In this document: positions 8,580 to 14,711 of the stretch, piece by piece
How positions within the stretch are numbered: position 1 is the stretch's first letter
Layout of the letters: each line of letters starts with the position of its first letter
Assembly: GCA_003514305.1 (NCBI GenBank)
Contig: DORE01000021.1
Location: forward strand, 1,495-20,329
DNA length: 18,835 nt
Reading direction: 5' to 3'
Origin: Gammaproteobacteria bacterium
Lineage (GTDB): Bacteria; Pseudomonadota; Gammaproteobacteria; Pseudomonadales; Pseudohongiellaceae
Made by a program: the position numbers and the translations under genes
The notes under the pieces: generated by a model
What the model was told of the DNA's origin: nothing
The model's database searches: none
The model's input: the letters and a program-made list of their open reading frames with translations, nothing else

Positions 8580-9062
8580 ATGAAAGACTATGAAGACCTC
8601 CTAATCGCCCTGCGCCGGATCACTCGTGCGATCGATATACATTCCAAGAAACTGCAGAAGAGATCTGGACTGACAACGTCTCAATTGCTGGTCATCGACG
8701 CCATAGTCAAACTTGAAAGACCAACGCCATCCAGCATAGCTCGTGAAATCCTTCTGTCACAAGGAACTGTGACGAACCTTATTGACAGAATGGAAAAGAG
8801 AGATCTTGTGAAGCGCGAAAAGTCCGACCGCGACGGCCGTTCCGTACTTATCGCTGTTACTGATGATGGGCTGAAGCGACACAAAGAATCTCCAGATCTT
8901 TTGCAAGATAATTTCCTGGCAGAATTTCGAAAACTTAGCTCTTGGGAACAGCGCCTGCTCCTGTCGTCAGTTGAGCGGATTGCCGCCATGATGGATGCAG
9001 AGCAGATTGATGCCTCTCCAATTCTTACAAGTGGCGCAATCGGCATTGATGACAGAAAGTAA
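8580..9062 (+). CDS. MarR-family regulator, CosR/EctR-like
   Basis: Winged helix-turn-helix repressor of 160 aa, the normal MarR length. Residues 1-30 form the dimerisation helix (LLIALRRITRAIDIHSKKLQ). Residues about 48-76 are the DNA-binding HTH (TPSSIAREILLSQGTVTNLI). The wing carries the family D-R-D-G-R turn (83-87), followed by a long C-terminal dimer helix. The N-terminal stretch LRRxxRAIDxHSxxL and a C-terminal DASPIL-type tail remind me of the MarR proteins that control ectoine and betaine genes (CosR, EctR); I recall this resemblance and have not aligned it. It is transcribed away from the receptor-sulfotransferase-BCCT operon, making that operon its most likely target. The ribosome site before the ATG is weak, and no alternative start looks better. 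Confidence 0.92.
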   Translation: MKDYEDLLIALRRITRAIDIHSKKLQKRSGLTTSQLLVIDAIVKLERPTPSSIAREILLSQGTVTNLIDRMEKRDLVKREKSDRDGRSVLIAVTDDGLKRHKESPDLLQDNFLAEFRKLSSWEQRLLLSSVERIAAMMDAEQIDASPILTSGAIGIDDRK

Positions 9063-9587
9063 TTGCATCTGTTCTGAATGGCGCTACTGTTCGCTTCAAA
9101 CTTAGTAGAGATTTTGGGTGTCCCGATGCCGAAAGAATCGAAAGAATTGGACGGGTCGCGGAAGTCGAGAAGCTGATGGTTCATGTTGACCTTTTTTCTT
9201 CACTAGGTCCGTCTTGTTGTTCAGGATAGAAAGAGTAGCAGCATTAGCCCTCTTCAACGAAGTAGATTGCTCATAGGTAAGCATTGATACGTCATTAGAA
9301 ATTGCGTAGCAACGTGAGAGAGAACTGCTAAAGTAACTAGTGGCCAGCGCTGAACGCCCTAATAGGATTTGAAGCAATTACATGTGACATCACCATAACT
9401 TTCCTCAAGACATAATCACTTGTATCTAAAAACATCGTCTGATGTCTTTTGATAACACTTTATTATTGTAGGACTAGTACTTGTAAGATCGTGGCAAGGT
9501 TTTAAAGTCATCTAGGCAAAGAAAAGTAATAACTTTGATTAGTCTTGAAGGAAATCACGTATAACCAACTTAGAAGGAGCTCACATC
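9063..9587. other. 525-bp gap with a possible coding remnant, otherwise empty
   Basis: No complete gene is supported. A plus-strand frame stays open from about 9059 to the stop at 9227-9229 with coding-like composition, including the helix-like DAERIERIGRVAEVEKLMVH, but it has no ATG start and overlaps the end of the MarR gene. A 91-codon minus-strand frame at 9102-9377 has biased, unstructured content and looks spurious. From about 9380 to 9587 I see only AT-rich upstream sequence for the next gene. Confidence 0.35.
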
Positions 9588-10502
9588 ATGTTAGACCGAC
9601 GAGGGTTTGTCCTGTCTGCATTGACATTACCGTTACTTCTTAGCGGCGCTAGAAAAACTTTATCCGCTCCTGCTGATAAGATGGTAATGGCCATGCATCA
9701 GAATACGTCAAGCGGGGCAGGATTTCGCGGTTCGCTGGAAGGTTGGGCTCGTGCCGGAATAGAACTCGTTGAATTAAACTCGACACTGCTTGACGGATTC
9801 CTAGAAACTGACTCACTTACAGGAGCGAGAGTTCTTCTGGACGACCTCGGTCAAACGCCAATTTGCGCCGCTGTGGCTTTGCCAGATCTCTGGATACCCG
9901 GGCCTGCACGAAAGTCATCCCTTGATAGCTGGAGGCGACGTTGCGCGCAATTTTCAGAACTTGGCGTCCAGAAAATATACTCGCCTTCTCTCACTTTTCG
10001 AGAAATTACTTCCGCTGATTTTGACGCGACACCTGAAGCTATATTTGAAACTGCCGAAATAGCGTCGGGCTATGAGCTAATTTGCATGATTGAGTTCTTG
10101 AGAAACTCAACTCATCTGGCAACGCTCCGTTCGGCACTAAACATGATACGAGCTGCTGATCACCCCAACGTACGGCCAATGATCGACTTTTTCCATTTCT
10201 GGTCAGGGCTCAGTAAATTAGAAGACTTAGATCTTCTGAAGCCCGGAGAGCTCGAACATTGTCACTTCCAAGATTTACTTGATGCGCCACAGGAACTTAC
10301 GGACAACAGATATCGAGTAATACCTGGGGATGGGATTGCACCTTTGAACGCCATACTCAGCAAACTGAAAGAAAAAGAATACACGGGAGCACTTTCCGTT
10401 GAATTGTTTCGGGAAGAGCTTGTTAATGGCGATCCATACTCCGTTGCTGCAGAAATAAAAGAAAAATCTGAAAAAGTTATGAGCGACGCCGGAGTGCTTT
10501 AA
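9588..10502 (+). CDS. Tat-exported TIM-barrel protein, sugar-phosphate isomerase/epimerase-like
   Basis: 304-aa protein of the xylose-isomerase-like TIM-barrel superfamily (AP endonuclease 2 fold, COG1082 type). The N-terminus DRRGFVLSALTLPLLLSGA is a twin-arginine signal, so the folded protein should be exported to the periplasm with its metal bound. The metal ligands of the family can be traced: E169 in MIEF, D200 and H203 in MIDFFHFW, H226 in HCHFQD and E272 in VELF, with the usual IPGDG loop at 245-249. It is therefore likely an active divalent-metal enzyme acting on a sugar or polyol, but the substrate is unknown. AGAAGGAG lies nine bases before the ATG, a strong ribosome site. It stands alone on the plus strand; an imperfect dyad centred near 10578 follows the stop. 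Confidence 0.83.
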   Translation: MLDRRGFVLSALTLPLLLSGARKTLSAPADKMVMAMHQNTSSGAGFRGSLEGWARAGIELVELNSTLLDGFLETDSLTGARVLLDDLGQTPICAAVALPDLWIPGPARKSSLDSWRRRCAQFSELGVQKIYSPSLTFREITSADFDATPEAIFETAEIASGYELICMIEFLRNSTHLATLRSALNMIRAADHPNVRPMIDFFHFWSGLSKLEDLDLLKPGELEHCHFQDLLDAPQELTDNRYRVIPGDGIAPLNAILSKLKEKEYTGALSVELFREELVNGDPYSVAAEIKEKSEKVMSDAGVL

Positions 10503-10564
10503 AGATACATTCTTTACATTTAATGCTTTTAATCTAAGCGTTGCTTATCAAAATCACTGGTAGC

Positions 10565-10585
10565 TTGGTTAGGTTTCGAAACCAA
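10565..10585. other. Inverted repeat after the TIM-barrel gene
   Basis: TTGGTT and AACCAA flank a region containing the perfect palindrome GGTTTCGAAACC (10572-10583). It starts 63 bp past the stop at 10502 and has no T-tract, so it is at best a weak transcript-end structure. Confidence 0.25.
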
Positions 10586-10634
10586 TGCGGTTCTTCATTG
10601 TAGGCGAGTTTTTTCCGTCGCATCCAACCAACTG

Positions 10635-10655
10635 TAGAAAAGTGGGAGCGCCCAC
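10635..10655 (-). terminator. Rho-independent terminator-like hairpin, minus strand
   Basis: On the minus strand GTGGG-CGCT-CCCAC forms a 5-bp, GC-rich stem with a 4-nt loop, followed directly by TTTTCT. It starts 12 bp past the stop codon of the 53-codon ORF at 10668-10829, which supports leftward transcription of the small genes upstream of it. Confidence 0.55.
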
Positions 10656-10667
10656 CCATAAATGCCT

Positions 10668-10829
10668 CTAGGTTGCGAACGTTTCTATCCAACACGTTAC
10701 CGCCGTAGCCGCAACTAAAAGTCCGCTTAAGTAGAAACTATCGCAAAGCTGGGGCTTCGTCTTCCACGCAAACCAGAAAAAACCCAAACCACCAAGTGTC
10801 AGTATGACGCTGAGCAAAGCCATTCTCAT
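10668..10829 (-). CDS. Small hydrophobic membrane protein, 53 aa
   Basis: An ORF below usual size limits, translated by me from the ATG at 10829. It has two hydrophobic helices (about residues 4-22 and 33-47) separated by a short polar turn, AWKTKPQLCDSF, so a two-pass inner-membrane protein is predicted. I do not recognise a family. It begins 16 bp after the end of the 89-codon ORF on the same strand and ends 12 bp before a terminator-like hairpin, so both ORFs fit one transcript that starts at the Fur-box promoter at 11194-11222. The ribosome site is weak (TAAAG), and a second ATG two codons on is possible. The evidence is topology and context only. Confidence 0.5.
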   Translation of the reverse strand: MRMALLSVILTLGGLGFFWFAWKTKPQLCDSFYLSGLLVAATAVTCWIETFAT

Positions 10830-10845
10830 CTTTAATATTACTCTT

Positions 10846-11115
10846 TTAGTGCTTCTCGATTAAGTTGTTGCTATACGGTGAAAATGAGTTAACCAAGCTC
10901 TCCTCGTATTGCTCTGAAATTTTGAATTCACGCAGCATTGTGATTAGCTCATTTAGCGTAAGGCCATCTAACCTGAATGACATAGGACCGATTGTAAGCA
11001 TGAACACATTACATTTTTTACAACCGGTTAACGCACAAACACCGAGCTCAGTGTTAATGTCTGTTGTACACATCTCTTTGATCATATTCATAGCCTTTGA
11101 TAGTCGCGTTCGCAT
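10846..11115 (-). CDS. Small cysteine-containing protein, probably Fur-regulated, unknown function
   Basis: 89-codon ORF with four cysteines (C16, C27, C32, C35) including the CKKC pair at 32-35. After these comes FMLTIGPMSFRLDGLTLNEL, which looks like two short beta strands and a helix as in small zinc- or metal-binding proteins. I cannot name a family; it faintly recalls short CxxC proteins with a following strand-helix unit. Starting at Met11 (11085) is attractive because AAAGG lies eight bases upstream; the full frame starts at 11115. A promoter (TTGCAA-17-TAATAT) with a Fur box over its spacer lies 79 bp upstream. The 53-aa membrane protein follows 16 bp downstream. It could assist iron or metal handling, an inference from the Fur site only. 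Confidence 0.5.
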   Translation of the reverse strand: MRTRLSKAMNMIKEMCTTDINTELGVCALTGCKKCNVFMLTIGPMSFRLDGLTLNELITMLREFKISEQYEESLVNSFSPYSNNLIEKH

Positions 11116-11193
11116 TGCAACTTTTCATTATGTTTTAGGGCCTCGTAAGCATTTTCAAATGCTGTAGTTGCTGATATACGCAGCAGTAAGCAG

Positions 11194-11222
11194 ATATTAA
11201 TGCGAATGATTCTCATTTGCAA
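11194..11222 (-). promoter_or_regulatory. Leftward promoter of the small-protein unit
   Basis: Minus-strand TTGCAA (11217-11222), a 17-bp spacer and TAATAT (11194-11199). The hexamers and spacing are the same as one register of the hemP promoter at 1855-1882. The Fur box fills the spacer, so binding would block transcription. Confidence 0.5.
11199..11217. promoter_or_regulatory. Fur box in the divergent region
   Basis: The 19-mer AATGCGAATGATTCTCATT has the same AATGnnAATnATTnnCATT symmetry as the box upstream of hemP. It coincides with the leftward promoter spacer and is 225 bp upstream of the merP ATG, so the leftward unit is the likelier target; an effect on merP-merT is possible. Confidence 0.75.
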
Positions 11223-11230
11223 TATAAAAT

Positions 11231-11249
11231 GACAGATACTGTGTCTGTC
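11231..11249. promoter_or_regulatory. 19-bp interrupted palindrome, candidate operator for merP-merT
   Basis: GACAGATACTGTGTCTGTC pairs as GACAGAnACnGTnTCTGTC, with 16 of the 18 non-central positions symmetric. It starts three bases after TATAAA (11223-11228), a possible rightward -10, so it would lie over the transcript start. It differs from the Fur box and may bind another regulator; no regulator gene is adjacent. It could also fold as a leader-RNA hairpin. Confidence 0.4.
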
Positions 11250-11442
11250 GTGAAACAACGGATTTGTCTGATTTTGACGTTACAAAGAAACCCCAGCTTG
11301 ATGTGGAAACGTCACTGCTCAGGAAATTTGCTGCCGTGGTATTATTGTGGTTGTATTTATTTATGATATTCATAATCCATCGGTTGTAAGCTTGCTAGGC
11401 CCTTGAACCACCCCATCTGTAGAAACGTTAATGAGGAATTAA

Positions 11443-11787
11443 ATGAAGAGAGAGTTTGCGCTAAGCGCTGTTTGTGTGAGCCTATTGTCATTGCTGCTCT
11501 TTTCGAGCCATCTCAATGCTGAGCTATCTAAATTGGAATCCGGCGAAGACAAAGCAATTCTCAAAGTTGAGAAAATGTCTTGAACTGCATGTGTTGTTGC
11601 CGTGCGCAACTCACTGAGAAAGCTTGAAGGGGTCGAATATGTCGAAGTGGACTATGACTCAGAAGAGGCCATCGTGATCTATTTGCCTGCGGTTGTAAGC
11701 ACCCGGGCGATGATGCAGGCTACTGCCAACATTGGGTTTCCTTCAACAGTAAAAATACCGCCACCTCCCAACGCGAGCGATAGTTAA
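11443..11787 (+). CDS. merP: MerP-like periplasmic metal-binding protein with selenocysteine at residue 47 (in-frame UGA)
   Basis: Heavy-metal-associated (HMA) domain protein of the MerP type, 114 aa if the TGA at 11581-11583 is read as selenocysteine. Residues 1-26 are a signal peptide (MKREFALSAVCVSLLSLLLF, cleavage near HLNA-E), placing it in the periplasm. The domain begins at about 39 with ILKVEKMS-U47-TAC50, where MerP has GMTCxxC: the UGA sits exactly at the first metal-binding cysteine, giving UxxC. VVAVRNSLRKLEGVEYVEVD and an HMA-like C-terminal half follow, so homology runs through the UGA without a frame change. A SECIS-like hairpin starts eight nt after the UGA. GAGG six bases before the ATG is a strong ribosome site. 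merT follows nine bp later. Role: capture of Hg(II) or another thiophilic metal and delivery to MerT. A nonsense mutation is the alternative, but exact placement and hairpin make it unlikely. Conventional calling would leave only a 61-codon fragment at 11602-11787. Confidence 0.87.
11588..11616 (+). promoter_or_regulatory. Bacterial SECIS-type hairpin downstream of UGA
   Basis: Stem GTG(11591-11593)/CAC(11612-11614), a small internal loop, then GTTGC(11596-11600)/GCAAC(11606-11610), closed by the 5-nt loop CGTGC (11601-11605). Two further pairs, A11589-T11615 and C11588-G11616, form if T11590 bulges. The loop has G at position two in a GU pair, the known bSECIS hallmark for SelB, and begins 17 nt after the UGA, within the usual range of about 16-37 nt. 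Confidence 0.8.
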
Positions 11788-11795
11788 TTAAAGCT

Positions 11796-12167
11796 ATGAG
11801 CAGGCCTTTTTCTCACAAAACGAAAATTCGCTCCAGCCATCTGCTATTCGGCGGGGTGCTATCGTCAGCTCTGTCCAGTATCTGCTGCATTGGTCCATTC
11901 TTCTTTTTGGCTACTGGCATGAGTGGTGCTTGGATGAGCCGGGTAATGATAATAGAACCCTACTATCCTATTTTTGTCTTAGCTTCACTTATTTTTATTT
12001 TCTTAGGAGGCTGGCAGCTCACGCGACCAATAGCCTGTGCAAATGCTCCAGTTCGGCAGTCCACTTCTTCTCCAGCAACCGAGCCGCTAATCGTTTTCAT
12101 ACTTACGCTGCTTGCAACCATAATTCTGCTGACCAGTAAATATTGGATCTTGTGGATCGCGGAATAG
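11796..12167 (+). CDS. merT: MerT-like mercuric ion transport protein
   Basis: 123-aa inner-membrane protein with three hydrophobic helices (about 17-40, 54-74, 98-121), the MerT plan. TM1 contains the vicinal cysteine pair C30-C31 in SICCIGPFFFLATGMSGAWM, matching the MerT pattern CCxGPxxxxxxGxSGAW, and EPYYPIF (54-60) matches the conserved EPYRPxF loop. These cysteines would receive the metal from MerP. The second cysteine pair of classical MerT in the cytosolic loop is reduced to one residue, C81. The gene starts nine bp after merP and is surely cotranscribed. No merA or merR is present in the window, so handling of the metal inside the cell is not explained here. Mercury is the family substrate; another soft metal cannot be excluded. 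Confidence 0.86.
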   Translation: MSRPFSHKTKIRSSHLLFGGVLSSALSSICCIGPFFFLATGMSGAWMSRVMIIEPYYPIFVLASLIFIFLGGWQLTRPIACANAPVRQSTSSPATEPLIVFILTLLATIILLTSKYWILWIAE

Positions 12168-12371
12168 GGCTAGCCCGCAGGCCATTGAAGTGAGATGTGG
12201 TTGACCATCTGCAAGGGACACATGATCTTTCGGCCCTAGGTTCGAGTCATTATGCGACAACCAACCAAATCCATGAGATCCGTGTTTGTACTCTGAAACT
12301 AGACGTGCGACTAGTTCCCGATGTCGCTGTAGGTGTGACCACTATGTCTGCTATCACTCGAGATAGAGACT

Positions 12372-12400
12372 CAAGTTCTCAGGGAATGTGAGCAAACTTG
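12372..12400. terminator. Long hairpin between convergent merT and serine hydrolase
   Basis: CAAGTT-CTCA ... TGAG-(2-nt bulge)-AACTTG forms a ten-pair stem with a 7-nt loop in the gap between convergent genes, six bp past the stop of the hydrolase. There is no strong T-tract on either strand, so it may be a bidirectional transcript-end stabiliser rather than a classical terminator. Confidence 0.35.
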
Positions 12401-12406
12401 GTCTTA

Positions 12407-13675
12407 TTACTCGGCAAAACTTCTTCGCAGGGTGGCGATTAAAGGATCTAAAACTTCAGCCTGACTGAAGTCGTCTTTGTAGTATCCGGTATAGACGGCA
12501 ACGACATCTAATATGGGATTTACGACAAGCCCTTGCCCTCCCCAACCACCTTTAAACATAAACCCATCATCATCTATGCGGTCCCACTGGTAGGAATTGT
12601 GTGATCCATCGATATTGACAAGATTCGGATTTGGTTGATGGAGGAGTAAATTCAAAGTTTCGTCAGAAACAATCTTTTCGTTGGAAACAATTTCATAGGA
12701 AGGCGTGAATAGAAGACCGAATCTTGCCATGTCTCTCATGTTCGACAAAAACCCACCGTGGGTAAGTGGGATTCCGTATCTATAAGCAAGAAACGAGGCG
12801 TCTGACTCTGCCCCTATTTTACTCCAGACCTCATCAGTGAAAACATCGTGGAAGGGCTTCTGTGCGATACTTTCAATCAACCAACTGAGAATGAAAGTAT
12901 TAACCCCAGAATATGAGAATGAAGTTCCTTGATCACTGACGCGTTGTGCTTCTAGAGTTCGAAGAAAATCATAAGGGTTGTCGGGAGAGGCTTCATCTCG
13001 GTACCCATCTCCGATGGCCATTGAATACTGGTAGTAACAAGACTTGCGATTGGAGTAGTCATCTTGGCAGTCGAGCCCCGATGACATATCGAGAATATTC
13101 CTTACCTTAATGCCTGAGAATGCAGATGATGAAAGCTCAGGTATGTAGGAATCAATAGCTCTTGCCGTATTGATTAGTCCTCTTTCTTCAAACAGTCTTA
13201 CCAACAATGCCGGCATGATTTTTGTTACTGACCAATATATTGGTTTTTCATAAGGCTGCATCCGAGGATAGGACTCAAATACAATCTTCCCCCTATGAAG
13301 GACAATCATTCCTAATATGGCTGAAGCCTCGCTTGATATAAATTCATCAAGTTCAACCGGACCCTCTTCGGTTTCTACTTGAAGCACGTCAACATTTTGG
13401 CCCGCGGTCTGTAGAATACTCACACGGCCCCGACGATACACGTTCACAGTGGGAAAAATCTGGTGAACATTCTTATGCATCCATGCCATTTGGTCTCCGG
13501 TCGCTGTCCACCATATATCGTCAACCGGAACGGATAGATGCCTCGCAGAAGTATAAGGTGCATCACGAAAAATATTCAACTGATGCTCATCTTGACCATA
13601 TACCACTGGTGTTTGTAGGGCGAAGTTGCAAACAAAGGCTGCCCCAATAGTCTTAACCGGCCTCAGCTGAATCAT
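12407..13675 (-). CDS. Secreted serine hydrolase, beta-lactamase/esterase VIII (EstB-like) fold
   Basis: Penicillin-binding-protein-like serine hydrolase. From the ATG at 13675 the 422-aa protein begins with a signal peptide (MIQLRPVKTIGAAFVCNF, cleavage near VYGQ). The catalytic SxxK is SVTK (residues 149-152), the tyrosine motif is YSGVN (255-259), and the third motif region is KGGWGGQG near 375-382. The class resembles class C beta-lactamases, family VIII esterases and 6-aminohexanoate-dimer hydrolases; C203, C213 could be disulphide-bonded. A longer frame starting with TTG at 13756 would overlap the methyltransferase stop by three bases but has no ribosome site and hides the signal peptide, so I prefer 13675. 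It is last in the BCCT-methyltransferase operon and may release a substrate outside the cytoplasm. Substrate unknown; resistance is not implied. Confidence 0.88.
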   Translation of the reverse strand: MIQLRPVKTIGAAFVCNFALQTPVVYGQDEHQLNIFRDAPYTSARHLSVPVDDIWWTATGDQMAWMHKNVHQIFPTVNVYRRGRVSILQTAGQNVDVLQVETEEGPVELDEFISSEASAILGMIVLHRGKIVFESYPRMQPYEKPIYWSVTKIMPALLVRLFEERGLINTARAIDSYIPELSSSAFSGIKVRNILDMSSGLDCQDDYSNRKSCYYQYSMAIGDGYRDEASPDNPYDFLRTLEAQRVSDQGTSFSYSGVNTFILSWLIESIAQKPFHDVFTDEVWSKIGAESDASFLAYRYGIPLTHGGFLSNMRDMARFGLLFTPSYEIVSNEKIVSDETLNLLLHQPNPNLVNIDGSHNSYQWDRIDDDGFMFKGGWGGQGLVVNPILDVVAVYTGYYKDDFSQAEVLDPLIATLRRSFAE

Positions 13676-13752
13676 GTGATAGAACCGCCTCGCAAACCCA
13701 ACTCGTGAAAAACTTCGATCACTTTTTATAAAATTTATTCCGTAAGGAAAGA

Positions 13753-14694
13753 TCAAATTTTTGATTTATTTAACCGGCATGAAATTGCGTAGGTATGTTG
13801 AGCTACAGTCCCACAGCAACCCCCTACGATATTTGCACCCTGGTCAATCCAATTCAAAGCGAAGTCTGCGTAAAAGCTTGGGGACAGGTCATCTCTCATC
13901 TGCAGCGCGCCGTCGGTGCTTTTACTCCCGTCTAGAAGCCAATCTTCCGGCACGCTAGAGAATGCGTTGCCAAAGCCCCCGACGTAGAGAGCTCCACTAC
14001 CAGCGAGCGACGCCATTGCGTCAGAAATCCTCTCTGGCGGGCAGCAATTAGCTAATACACCTAGCGGAGCAAATGCACGAATAAGCTCAATGCAATCCGT
14101 AAGAGATTCACCGCTTCTTAGACGGTTAGGCTCACGATCATGGAGTGTTAAACCAATCATGACTGGGACACTAAAAGCATTAGCCGCTCTGAGAGCCGCC
14201 TGAGCTTCATTAATTGAGGACATTGTTTCAAATAAGAAGAAGTCAACACACGGCTCCAGCAATCTCATCTGACGTTGATAGAGAGATATTAGAGTAGTTT
14301 CGTCTAGGACCCGATCAGGTCGGTAGCTTCCATTTTGAGGCGGCAAACTTCCAGCAACGAGAATTTTTCTCTCTGAGGCATTGGACGCTTGCTGTGCTAT
14401 CTCGCCTGCCAACAGATTTAACTCATCAAACCGATCTTCTAACCCTTCTTTTTCTAAATCAGAAAATATTACGCCGTAAGAATTCGTTGTGATGATGTCC
14501 GCTCCGGCTTCAATATTCTCGTTGTGAATTTCCAATACAGCGTCGGGTGCTGCTAGCAAAGCATTTGCAGACCAAATTGTATTCGGCACATCAACCCCTT
14601 TCATGGCTAAGGTCTTGCCCATTCCCGCGTCTAAAATTTTGACACTACCATCTAAATTAAGATCTTCTTTGCGATTGACCACCGTAATTCCCAT
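13753..14694 (-). CDS. Homocysteine S-methyltransferase (BHMT/MmuM type)
   Basis: Zinc-dependent TIM-barrel methyltransferase that moves a methyl group from an onium donor (S-methylmethionine, betaine, DMSP-like compound) to homocysteine, making methionine. The length of 313 aa is typical. The N-terminal homocysteine site is LDAGMGKTL (21-29) and TTNSYG (69-74) follows. The zinc ligands are all present: C217 in ANCCPPE, and C293 and C294 in GGCCGT. FETMSSINEAQAA (155-167) is also typical of the family. It starts 17 bp after the BCCT transporter and reaches the hydrolase gene, so transporter and enzyme form an operon. The linkage suggests that the imported onium compound is the methyl donor. 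The exact donor is unknown; a selenohomocysteine acceptor is also known for this family. Confidence 0.92.
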   Translation of the reverse strand: MGITVVNRKEDLNLDGSVKILDAGMGKTLAMKGVDVPNTIWSANALLAAPDAVLEIHNENIEAGADIITTNSYGVIFSDLEKEGLEDRFDELNLLAGEIAQQASNASERKILVAGSLPPQNGSYRPDRVLDETTLISLYQRQMRLLEPCVDFFLFETMSSINEAQAALRAANAFSVPVMIGLTLHDREPNRLRSGESLTDCIELIRAFAPLGVLANCCPPERISDAMASLAGSGALYVGGFGNAFSSVPEDWLLDGSKSTDGALQMRDDLSPSFYADFALNWIDQGANIVGGCCGTVAQHTYAISCRLNKSKI

Positions 14695-14711
14695 GATTGA
14701 TTATTAATGCT

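Larger units (their letters stand above)
11116..11442. promoter_or_regulatory. Divergent control region between small-protein unit and merP-merT
   Basis: 327 bp without a gene. It contains the leftward promoter with its Fur box (11194-11222), a TATAAA (11223-11228) that could serve as a rightward -10, a 19-bp dyad (11231-11249), and a wide inverted repeat TGACGTT/AACGTCA (11275-11281 with 11308-11314) that could fold in the merP leader RNA. Confidence 0.5.

Noticed and set aside
9102..9377. 91-codon minus-strand ORF
   Set aside because: Low-complexity Ser/Arg-rich content without domain or ribosome site; looks like a chance frame.
11602..11787. Independent 61-codon ORF with an internal start
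   Set aside because: It is the C-terminal part of the UGA-interrupted MerP frame; it lacks a ribosome site, signal peptide and the metal motif of its own.
12225..12270. tRNA-like T-loop string (GGTTCGAGTC) followed by ACAACCA
   Set aside because: The flanking bases do not form a T-arm stem and no matching acceptor 5' strand is present upstream, so no tRNA can be folded.
12197..12391. 64-codon plus-strand ORF between convergent genes
   Set aside because: No ribosome site, no recognisable domain, and its end overlaps the shared hairpin; probably chance.
13676..13756. N-terminal extension of the serine hydrolase from a TTG codon
   Set aside because: No ribosome site, and the 27 extra residues would bury a good signal peptide that starts at the ATG at 13675.
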